Of a stretch of 14,847 bases of DNA, positions 1 to 5,767 are shown in pieces. A program made the translations under genes and the position numbers. This DNA is from an uncultured Bacilli bacterium (GTDB lineage Bacteria; Bacillota_I; Bacilli_A; RF39; UBA660): the NCBI GenBank assembly GCA_910576985.1, contig CAJTLA010000036.1, forward strand, positions 1 to 14,847, in the 5' to 3' direction. The notes beneath the pieces were generated by a model. That model saw only the letters and a program-made list of their open reading frames with translations, was not told the DNA's origin and did no database searches. Positions within the stretch are counted from its first letter, which is position 1; the number at the start of each line of letters is the position of its first letter.

Positions 1-420
1 ACTTAGATTACAGCCAAATAACTCATAAATTTGGTCCTTGATCTCGTTTGTTGTCATTCCTAAGGCATACATCGAAATGATTTTATCCTCGAATCCATTG
101 ATGCTTTTAGCATAAGGTGGGAGTAAGTCGCTCTTGCATTCGCCAAGTCTATCTCTTGGAATACTTACAGGAATTTCTCCATAAGTTGTGTTGATATTAC
201 GTTCTTTGTAGTAACCATTTCTACTATTAGTCGTATCATTCTTTTCATTTTTAGCATATCCTAGTTTTGCTTCCATTTCTGCATCTAGCATTTTTTGTAA
301 TGCTGGTCCAAACATGTTTCTCATCATCTCTTGCATATCATCCATGTTTTTGATTGTGTGTTTTTTTATATACTCATCCATATAATCATTTACTTCTTTT
401 GGTAATTCATTTTTTCTCAT
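1..420 (-). CDS. IS256-family (mutator-type) transposase, N-terminal 140 residues
   Basis: A DDE transposase that moves the insertion sequence by cut or copy and paste. The frame is open from the ATG at 420 to the window edge, giving 140 residues of a protein normally about 400 long. Family hallmarks are visible: the N-terminal helix MRKNELPKEVNDYMDEYI, then MFGPALQKMLDAEMEAKLGY, then NSRNGYYKER, and GEIPVSIPRDR before the first catalytic Asp region. The catalytic DDE residues lie outside the window. The start is supported by a GGAAGG ribosome binding site 8-9 bases upstream. That site is buried in a 10-bp inverted repeat, which would limit translation. Whether the rest is intact cannot be seen. 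Confidence 0.9.
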   Translation of the reverse strand, partial: MRKNELPKEVNDYMDEYIKKHTIKNMDDMQEMMRNMFGPALQKMLDAEMEAKLGYAKNEKNDTTNSRNGYYKERNINTTYGEIPVSIPRDRLGECKSDLLPPYAKSINGFEDKIISMYALGMTTNEIKDQIYELFGCNLS

Positions 421-424
421 TATT

Positions 425-464
425 AAAACCTTCCTTTTCTTATTTTATCATACTGGAAGGTTTT
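425..464 (-). promoter_or_regulatory. Inverted repeat hiding the transposase ribosome binding site
   Basis: On the minus strand AAAACCTTCC (464-455) pairs perfectly with GGAAGGTTTT (434-425) across a 20-base loop. The second arm contains the Shine-Dalgarno sequence of the transposase. In several insertion sequences such a hairpin forms in read-through transcripts from outside and blocks translation. That role here is an inference from position. Confidence 0.55.
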
Positions 465-757
465 CTTTTTACACAACTTTTTCTATACTCTCCAATATCT
501 ACAAGAATTGATTCTTTTAACCTTGCGTTTTTACATTCAGGCCTTTTATCAGCATACCTTAATATATCATCTTTTGTAATGATTATGCGAGTTAAGAACA
601 AATCATAATCATCTTTTATTTTGATTGGTTCGATTTTATAGACGCTTGTGTCACCATCAAACTCGGGTAGCAATTGACATTCATAAGTTGACTTATTATG
701 ACTTGTTACATTTTCTACATCCAACTTAATTATAGCACAAAAAGTAAAAAATATCAT
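440..757 (-). CDS. Small protein of unknown function, accessory-element type; 3' end joined to the IS
   Basis: I do not recognise a named family. The conserved-looking part runs from CQLLPEFDGDTSVYKIEPIK through FLTRIIITKDDILRYADK and PECKNARLKESILVDIG. A diverged second copy of this C-terminal part lies at 5637-5766. The start is uncertain. An ATG at 757 follows the glycosylase stop by 4 bases and could be translationally coupled, and an ATG at 790 overlaps it. The first 20 residues (MIFFTFCAIIKLDVENVTSH) look unlike coding sequence and contain a TGCTATAAT promoter-like site at 729-737. The true start may therefore be the in-frame TTG near 724, or the 5' end may be lost. The last residues (SCVKRKPSSMIK) seem to come from the adjoining insertion sequence. 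Confidence 0.5.
   Translation of the reverse strand: MIFFTFCAIIKLDVENVTSHNKSTYECQLLPEFDGDTSVYKIEPIKIKDDYDLFLTRIIITKDDILRYADKRPECKNARLKESILVDIGEYRKSCVKRKPSSMIK
729..737 (-). promoter_or_regulatory. Possible extended -10 promoter in front of the small gene
   Basis: The minus strand reads TGCTATAAT, matching the TGnTATAAT extended -10 consensus. It lies just inside the longest reading frame of the small gene. If active, it would drive a shorter version of that protein independently of the upstream glycosylase. No good -35 box was seen. Confidence 0.35.
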
Positions 758-761
758 TGTT

Positions 762-1475
762 TTAACTTCTACTCTTAAGTGCGTCAACATATTTACTCAA
801 ATATTTATCTTTGTCTTTTGAATTGTATTGCATAATAAACCTCGGATGTTCTAAGGGAATTATCTTATCAAAAAAATGATATTGTTTATTAATGTTTATT
901 AAAAACTTAAAATTCTCTCCACTACCTATGCAATAACAAATAGATGTATCAATTCCAAAAGATATTTGTTTTCTGATTGATTCTACTATGAAATCATATA
1001 AACTACTTTCTATTTCTTTATTTTCATAGTAATTACAATTAATTTCATTACCTTTAGAATTTACTTTTACTATCCCAAGAGGACATACAAAACTCATAAA
1101 AAAGTCTTTATAAAACTTCTCACAACCACCATATCGTTCCATAACCTGATATAAAAAATTAGAAGATGATTTATTGATATAAAAATCATCAATTTTAATA
1201 CCTGTTATTTTATAAAGATGATTTGCATCTTCAAAAGGAATACCTGTTACTGCCGTTCCCCTTCTTGCTGGTGAACTCCCTAGTATCATATGTCTTTTAT
1301 TATTATCATTATAATATTTTTTATAAAATACGCTCGTCATTTCCATTATTTTTGCTTTATTTCTAGAGTTATATGGATTGCTAATACGATAATAATTAGG
1401 TAAATTGATAATAAAATTAGATAATTCACCATTAAATTTTAACACTTTGTCTGAAAAGTTTTCTTGTTTACCCAT
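762..1475 (-). CDS. SMUG2-like uracil-DNA glycosylase family protein (DUF4918-type)
   Basis: The protein should remove a damaged or modified base from DNA by cleaving the N-glycosidic bond. The UDG-superfamily active-site loop is seen as ILGSSPARRGTAVTGIPFED (about residues 64-83), and the second motif as EHPRFIMQY (about 209-217), both in the arrangement expected for SMUG2-like proteins of about 230-240 residues. SMUG1 has GMNP in the first loop; here it is GSSP, so Ser sits where the catalytic Asn is expected. The specific substrate is unknown. The start at 1475 is preferred because GGAG lies 11 bases upstream. An in-frame ATG at 1493 overlaps the mazG stop and would add six residues. Either way the gene is translationally coupled to mazG. 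Confidence 0.75.
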   Translation of the reverse strand: MGKQENFSDKVLKFNGELSNFIINLPNYYRISNPYNSRNKAKIMEMTSVFYKKYYNDNNKRHMILGSSPARRGTAVTGIPFEDANHLYKITGIKIDDFYINKSSSNFLYQVMERYGGCEKFYKDFFMSFVCPLGIVKVNSKGNEINCNYYENKEIESSLYDFIVESIRKQISFGIDTSICYCIGSGENFKFLININKQYHFFDKIIPLEHPRFIMQYNSKDKDKYLSKYVDALKSRS

Positions 1476-1483
1476 TTTACTTT

Positions 1484-1831
1484 TTACTCCCATATTCTAT
1501 CTAAATTAATCTTTTCTTTACTTTTGAACGCCTTCAAAAGATCTATATTATACGAGTCACAAATTGCTAATAAATATATAAAAACATCTGCTATTTCATG
1601 TTCTAAACATGAATCATATTCTTTTTTTATATCCATATCCATATTTTTTTCTGTTTTTCTTATTTCCTTAGCTAGTTCACCGATTTCTTCTGTTAAATAG
1701 CAAAATAATTCTAAAGGAGTATTATTAAAATTATTGACTTCCATCATAACAGTAATATACTTTTGAATATCGCCTAAATTACTATTATCATTTAATTTAT
1801 TAAATTCATTTATTAACTGTTCTTTTTTCAT
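1484..1831 (-). CDS. MazG-like nucleotide pyrophosphohydrolase
   Basis: The protein is predicted to hydrolyse nucleoside triphosphates to monophosphates and PPi, cleaning the nucleotide pool. The all-alpha NTP-PPase metal-binding pattern is clear: EEIGE at residues 48-52 and EIAD at 79-82, followed by VFIYLLAICDSYNIDLLKAF. At 115 residues it is a single-domain form, not the two-domain MazG of Escherichia coli. The start follows a strong GGAGG with 8-base spacing. It overlaps or nearly touches the downstream glycosylase, so the two are co-expressed. A TATAAT at 1872-1877 may give the pair its own promoter. The pairing with a DNA glycosylase and an RloC-like protein suggests phage or damage response, which is inferred. 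Confidence 0.85.
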   Translation of the reverse strand: MKKEQLINEFNKLNDNSNLGDIQKYITVMMEVNNFNNTPLELFCYLTEEIGELAKEIRKTEKNMDMDIKKEYDSCLEHEIADVFIYLLAICDSYNIDLLKAFKSKEKINLDRIWE

Positions 1832-1871
1832 TTTCTAGTCCTCCATTTAATTATTATTAAATATATCAATT

Positions 1872-1877
1872 ATTATA
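1872..1877 (-). promoter_or_regulatory. Possible -10 box for mazG and the glycosylase
   Basis: TATAAT is read on the minus strand 41 bases before the mazG start, in the 107-base gap after the ATPase gene. No convincing -35 box is present at 16-18 bases, so transcription may instead continue from the ATPase gene. A 12-base palindrome, ATAAAGCTTTAT, lies further upstream at 1906-1917. Confidence 0.35.
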
Positions 1878-1938
1878 AGAACAAACTTTGAATGTCTTAT
1901 GTCTCATAAAGCTTTATCGCCTGCATTTTATTAATATA

Positions 1939-4236
1939 TTATACAGCTATAAGTTCTTTTTTATTTTGTTTGGATTTAATTTCTTTCTTTTTGTTTGAAG
2001 AAACTGGCTTAGATTTGATACTAACATCTCTGCTTTCTTCTTCAACCACATCATTTTCTTCATGCATCATCATATTATAATGACTTTCTTGTCCAAGCAC
2101 TACAAATATCTTTTTAAAAATTCTAAATGCATTTTGATTAGCATTTTCGTCAGGAGCCATATATAACCCATCCATTATACTATGTGAACCATCATTTATA
2201 TAGCTAAGCAATGATTTGACAATTATTTTATCATTATCATCAAATTTATTTATTAACTCTAAATTATTATTATTTGGACCGCCCATACCGATTGTATTCA
2301 AATATTGTTCTAAAATTCTTCTCATTATATTTAAATTTGAATCATCATTATAATTTTTATTTCTTAGTTTATCCCATAATAAGTCATATGAATTTTTGAT
2401 TGGATTTTTATTTTCATAGCTTTTAATGATTGAACTTCCATTAATTTTTTGAACAACAAAGTATGCAACATTTTTTGGAATCTTTCCCTTACTCCTATCA
2501 TTATAACCATATGATACTTCTTTAAAAAAATATAAATTGTGTGAAAGAATAAACATCTGTTTAATATTTCTCTTATCTTCTAAACATAACCTTATTAATT
2601 CTCTAACTAATGTACTAATAATAAATAATGTATTGCTATCCATACTCGTTACAGGATCATCAATAACTAAAATATGGCTTTCATGTAATCCACTTCTTGT
2701 TCTACTTCCAAATACTAAATTATAAAAATATAAAAATGAAATAAAACTAGATTCCCCTTCACTTAAAGTTTTGGATGCATCTGTGTTATCATTTCTTACT
2801 ATCGAGTAAGTTAGATGATCAGAATTTTCAATTAGTTTAAAGTTTGTATAATTGAACTTTTTTAATATATCATTTATATCGTTAACTGTTTTAGTTATGC
2901 TAGTAACAGAATTTTCTAGTTCTTTTATTTCTATATCTAATTTCTTTTTAGTTATTTCCATGTTTTCAAATGATACCTGTAAATCTTGTAAATCTTTTTC
3001 TAGCTTCGACTTATTTTCTATATAAGCAGATATATCATCATTACCTATATGTCTTATAAAATGCCACCCTATTTCAATTAATTTAAGCTTATTTTGAACA
3101 ATATTTTTGATTTTATTATTATCTTCTTCAATTATTCTATTTAAATTTACAATATATTTACTAAATTCATCTAAACTAGATATTGAATCAGGAAACCTGC
3201 ATATATACTTAAGATTTTTATTTTTAATTTCTAATTCTTTTTCGATGGAATTAAAATAAGTACTAACTTTAAAAATTAGTTCACTATCTTTGAACAAATC
3301 AATATTTTCATTAATTATTGATCTTATTTCATTTATCCTATTTTTTAAATCACTCATCTTATTATTAAAATCTATTTTGTCTTGTTGGTATTCTCTATCA
3401 TATAATTTATATATATCTTTTATAAAATCATGGCCCAATTGATTCTGACAAAAAGGGCATAATCCTTGAGATTTTTCTAAATAAGAAACACCTTGCTCTA
3501 CCCAACTACTGTTATCAAGATCTTTTATTAATTTTGATAATTTTACATCTTTATTTTCTAATATTCCTTTAAAAAAGATTGATGAAGAAATAGATTCCTT
3601 TATTTGAGAAAAATTGAAGGCTTGTATTGTTTTTCTTTCTTGTTGATTATCTTTAAATAATAGTGCATATTCATCAGTTATTTTTTCTTCTGATAAAACT
3701 TCGTCTATATATTCAGTTTCAAGGCATTTATCAAAAAATGCATCTTTTTTTCCAACATTTCCTTTAAATAATTCTGGAAACTTTTCATAATATTTTTTTC
3801 TATATTTTTCCCACAAAACATCTGAACTTGAAATTCTTAATTCATCAATTTCTTTCTTTTTTATTTTTATTTCTTCTAATATTTTGGTGATATCTGAATT
3901 AATATTTTCTTTTTTTTCGTTTAATAATTGAATTTGTTTATATTTTTCTTCAGATTCTTCTCCAAAAGTATAAATTCCTCGTAACTGTGTTTCAGAATTA
4001 AAATTAATTTTTACAAAATCTTGATTATAAACAAGTGTATTGCATTTTCCATTTTCATCATAATTAACACTACAATGATTAAAAATTGAATTTGATGGTT
4101 CTTCTATAAGCCTAGTTATAGTTGTCTTTCCTGTTCCATTATTTCCATATAAAAAATTTATTTTATTAGAATTTATAATTTGTTCAGAATTATCGTTATA
4201 AGTGGCAACTTGTTTAATCTTTATGCTATTGATCAT
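1939..4236 (-). CDS. RloC/PrrC-like AAA ATPase with zinc-hook motif, candidate anticodon nuclease
   Basis: A 765-residue ATPase of the AAA_13/COG4694 type, close to the usual length of RloC. The split ABC-type ATPase is complete: Walker A GNNGTGKTT (31-39), signature LSEGE (491-495), Walker B HILVIDDP (521-528) and a switch LSH (564-566). Between the halves are coiled coils and CPFC (260-263), the zinc-hook motif that separates RloC from PrrC. The C-terminal domain has R639-x3-E643 and H685 (in NDGSHS), matching the Arg-Glu-His arrangement of PrrC/RloC tRNA anticodon nucleases. Known RloC proteins cleave tRNA anticodon loops and respond to DNA damage in an ATP-dependent way; that this one does so is inferred. 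A Lys-rich tail (740-760) follows. GGAGG precedes the ATG by 5 bases, and an extended -10 lies at 4262-4270. It is the first gene of a run with mazG and the glycosylase. Confidence 0.82.
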   Translation of the reverse strand: MINSIKIKQVATYNDNSEQIINSNKINFLYGNNGTGKTTITRLIEEPSNSIFNHCSVNYDENGKCNTLVYNQDFVKINFNSETQLRGIYTFGEESEEKYKQIQLLNEKKENINSDITKILEEIKIKKKEIDELRISSSDVLWEKYRKKYYEKFPELFKGNVGKKDAFFDKCLETEYIDEVLSEEKITDEYALLFKDNQQERKTIQAFNFSQIKESISSSIFFKGILENKDVKLSKLIKDLDNSSWVEQGVSYLEKSQGLCPFCQNQLGHDFIKDIYKLYDREYQQDKIDFNNKMSDLKNRINEIRSIINENIDLFKDSELIFKVSTYFNSIEKELEIKNKNLKYICRFPDSISSLDEFSKYIVNLNRIIEEDNNKIKNIVQNKLKLIEIGWHFIRHIGNDDISAYIENKSKLEKDLQDLQVSFENMEITKKKLDIEIKELENSVTSITKTVNDINDILKKFNYTNFKLIENSDHLTYSIVRNDNTDASKTLSEGESSFISFLYFYNLVFGSRTRSGLHESHILVIDDPVTSMDSNTLFIISTLVRELIRLCLEDKRNIKQMFILSHNLYFFKEVSYGYNDRSKGKIPKNVAYFVVQKINGSSIIKSYENKNPIKNSYDLLWDKLRNKNYNDDSNLNIMRRILEQYLNTIGMGGPNNNNLELINKFDDNDKIIVKSLLSYINDGSHSIMDGLYMAPDENANQNAFRIFKKIFVVLGQESHYNMMMHEENDVVEEESRDVSIKSKPVSSNKKKEIKSKQNKKELIAV

Positions 4237-4261
4237 AAAAACCTCCGTAACAATTGCTTAT

Positions 4262-4270
4262 ATTATAACA
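4262..4270 (-). promoter_or_regulatory. Extended -10 promoter of the RloC-like gene
   Basis: The minus strand reads TGTTATAAT, a perfect TGnTATAAT, 26 bases before the start codon. The -35 region is AT-rich and poor, as is common for extended -10 promoters. This would let the ATPase gene be transcribed apart from the damaged parB gene upstream. Confidence 0.55.
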
Positions 4271-4307
4271 CAAAAGATTATAAATTTATTATTCTTCAAT
4301 GAAGATT

Positions 4308-4784
4308 TTAGTGCATTTTATTGCTATAAAACTTAATTGCATCAATTATATATTGTTCTATATACCTTTTATCTCTTTTTAATAACTCTTGTGGTAATAC
4401 ATCTTCTATTTTTTCTTTATTGAAAGTTATCTTATCATTTTGATTTCCTTTCTTTTCATCTAATATTTTTTCTAGTGAATTAAAATCTAATTTATGCTTT
4501 TGACTTAGTTTCCTAATTCTTATTGCTTGATCTCTATTAGGTGTTAAATCTTCATATTCTATAGAAGCAAAAAGTAATTTTTGCTCGTCTTTAGTTAAAT
4601 AAGATAATTCTACTGCGGTTGTTATTCCTAAAGTCAAATATGTTCTTTTATCATGAATTATAGTATCATCAACAATCTTCAATAATTCTGGTATTAAATA
4701 GGTAAGCCTTATATATCTTCTAACCTGTTCTCTAGATTCCCCACTAACTTTAGCTATTAATTCAATGGAAGTTAACTTCTGCAC
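4308..4784 (-). CDS. ParB-like protein, C-terminal part (HTH), in the -1 frame relative to the N-terminal part
   Basis: This frame carries the DNA-binding half of a ParB/Spo0J-like protein: LTSIELIAKVSGESREQVRR followed by YIRLTYLIPELL is the helix-turn-helix, followed by the helical LSYLTKDEQKLL and RIRKLSQKHKL segments. Its own first codon is a GTG at 4784 without a ribosome binding site, so it is probably made only by fusion to the N-terminal half. Reading the run at 4803-4810 with a -1 slip joins the halves into about 287 residues, a normal length for this family. The in-frame sequence across the junction (KKKDTSTQDVQKLTSIE) is continuous with the family pattern. It could be a pseudogene with a lost A, a sequencing error, or a product of frameshifting. 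Confidence 0.75.
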   Translation of the reverse strand: MQKLTSIELIAKVSGESREQVRRYIRLTYLIPELLKIVDDTIIHDKRTYLTLGITTAVELSYLTKDEQKLLFASIEYEDLTPNRDQAIRIRKLSQKHKLDFNSLEKILDEKKGNQNDKITFNKEKIEDVLPQELLKRDKRYIEQYIIDAIKFYSNKMH

Positions 4785-5170
4785 ATCTTGTGTAGAAGTG
4801 TCTTTTTTTTACCTTGGTGCTTGATTGCATCTAATTTCATTTTATATGCAAAAGCTTTTTCTGAAGGCAAAATTTTACTTCTATATATATTGGAATCTAC
4901 CATATAAATGATTGCTTCATCATCATTTAATTCTTCTATATAGCAATCTGCTTCTTCTACTCCATTTAATTCAAGTGCTAGTTTTCTTCTATGACCTGAT
5001 ATCATTTCAAATCTTCCATTTTCTTTTTTTCTAACTACTAGTGGATTCAATAATCCGTTTTCTCTAATACTTGTTATAAGTTCATTTAATGAATCATCTT
5101 TATTTACTTTAAATGGATGATTCTCAAAAGAATCTATATTATTTAATTTTATTTTTACTATTTCTTTCAT
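4772..5170 (-). CDS. ParB-like protein, N-terminal CTP/nuclease-fold domain; frame ends after a poly-A run
   Basis: The N-terminal domain of the ParB/sulfiredoxin fold, which in ParB binds CTP and loads the clamp onto DNA. Visible signs are SIRENGLLNPLVVRKK (34-49), the conserved SGHRRKLAL (58-66) and VDSNIYRSKILPSEKAFAY (91-109). After GKKK the frame leaves the family pattern, adds TLLHKMCRS and stops at 4774-4772. The rest of the protein continues one frame back at 4784-4308. The ATG at 5170 follows AAGGAG, which overlaps the end of the XRE gene 5 bases upstream, so the two are one operon. Accessory ParB proteins usually serve plasmids or integrative elements, which suggests a mobile origin. 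No ParA is in the window. Confidence 0.8.
   Translation of the reverse strand: MKEIVKIKLNNIDSFENHPFKVNKDDSLNELITSIRENGLLNPLVVRKKENGRFEMISGHRRKLALELNGVEEADCYIEELNDDEAIIYMVDSNIYRSKILPSEKAFAYKMKLDAIKHQGKKKTLLHKMCRS
4775..4808 (-). promoter_or_regulatory. Candidate -1 frameshift signal: A-AAA-AAG heptamer plus hairpin
   Basis: In the zero frame the minus strand reads GGT AAA AAA AAG ACA, so the heptamer A AAA AAG (4808-4802), the slippery site of dnaX, is in the right phase. Two bases later ACTTCT-A-CACA pairs with TGTG-C-AGAAGT around the loop AGA (4799-4775): six pairs, one A/C mismatch and four pairs. The zero-frame stop follows directly at 4774. A -1 slip leads exactly into the C-terminal parB frame. 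The two-base spacer is shorter than the usual 5-9, which weakens the case. Confidence 0.45.
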
Positions 5171-5175
5171 TTATT

Positions 5176-5541
5176 TTATTCTCCTTCTCTCATTTCAAAA
5201 GTTAATTTCCATTCAATATACCCTTCGTAACTTATTTCTCGCTTTTCTCTTTTTTGTTTCATTTGTTGCCATTCTTTTACGAATTTACTAATTAAAGTAT
5301 CTGCTTTATTTTGAAGTTGTTCTGACACTGCTAATTCAATATTCATTTTAGGATATAATTCTTCCAACCACATGAATATATAAACTATATCTAAAGAATT
5401 TTCAAAATCGTATTTTCCAATAGATTTAGGATTAACTTCTAAAATATTAGCAATTTCAATAAGTCTATCTTCTTTTGGTGTTCTTTCTCCTTTCTCGTAT
5501 CTTGCCATATTTACTCTCTTACTTTCTCCAGATAACCCCAA
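5176..5541 (-). CDS. XRE-family helix-turn-helix regulator, start lost or non-standard
   Basis: A Cro/C1-type DNA-binding protein. The coding pattern starts before the first possible start codon: in frame from 5619 one reads SLGSRIAFVRQFRRLTQDEV, then SEKLGLSGESKRVNMARYEK and GERTPKEDRLIEIANILEV, a complete HTH with the typical first and recognition helices. The C-terminal part (SLDIVYIFMWLEELYPKMNI, WKLTFEMREGE) is a conserved-looking extension of unknown role. Upstream of 5619 there is an in-frame TAA and no ATG or GTG; the only start is a TTG at 5541, inside the HTH and without a ribosome binding site. The gene is therefore probably truncated at its 5' end by the rearrangement that left the relic at 5637. 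It overlaps the parB ribosome binding site and likely once controlled that operon. Confidence 0.65.
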   Translation of the reverse strand: MGLSGESKRVNMARYEKGERTPKEDRLIEIANILEVNPKSIGKYDFENSLDIVYIFMWLEELYPKMNIELAVSEQLQNKADTLISKFVKEWQQMKQKREKREISYEGYIEWKLTFEMREGE

Positions 5542-5636
5542 TTTTTCTGAAACTTCATCTTGAGTAAGCCTTCTAAATTGTCTTACAAAAGCAATTCTTG
5601 ATCCTAAAGACCAAGATGTTTATATCTTAGTCTAAT

Positions 5637-5766
5637 TTATATATAAATATCAATTATGATAGGTTTCTTTATGCTTACATTTTTACATTCAGGTATTACA
5701 TCTGAAAATCTTAAAATATCATCTTTTGTAATCATTATGCGGGCTAGAAAAAACTTAATATCATTT
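5637..5766 (-). pseudogene. Relic of a second copy of the small gene
   Basis: The minus strand encodes ENDIKFFLARIMITKDDILR, then FSDVIPECKNVSIKKPIIID, and stops at 5639-5637. This aligns without gaps to FLTRIIITKDDILRYADKRP and ECKNARLKESILVDIG of the gene at 440-757. At DNA level, 14 bases at 5680-5693 match 528-541 exactly and 17 bases at 5716-5732 match 564-580 exactly, at one constant offset. The copy begins right at the ppdK stop codon, has no start of its own, and loses similarity after the ID motif. The divergence says this is an old copy or a related element, not a recent duplication. Confidence 0.7.
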
Positions 5767-5767
5767 T

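Larger units (their letters stand above)
1..480 (-). mobile_element. IS256-family insertion sequence, 5' part, cut by the window edge
   Basis: The segment holds the start of an IS256 (mutator-type) transposase gene and the upstream end of the element. Upstream of the gene, the minus strand reads GTTGTGTAAAAAG (about 477-465), which resembles the terminal repeats of this family. The outer boundary near 475-490 is inferred, because the other end is outside the window. The element abuts, and probably truncates or extends, the 3' end of the small gene at 440-757, whose last residues appear to be encoded by the insertion sequence. Confidence 0.75.

Noticed and set aside
1906..1917. Palindrome ATAAAGCTTTAT between the RloC-like gene and mazG, considered as a terminator
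   Set aside because: There is no T tract on either side and no loop; at most it could be an operator, for which there is no further support.
4276..4304. TCTTC-ATT-GAAGA hairpin after the parB C-terminal frame, considered as a terminator
   Set aside because: The stem is only five pairs and is followed by AATAATAAATTT instead of a T run.
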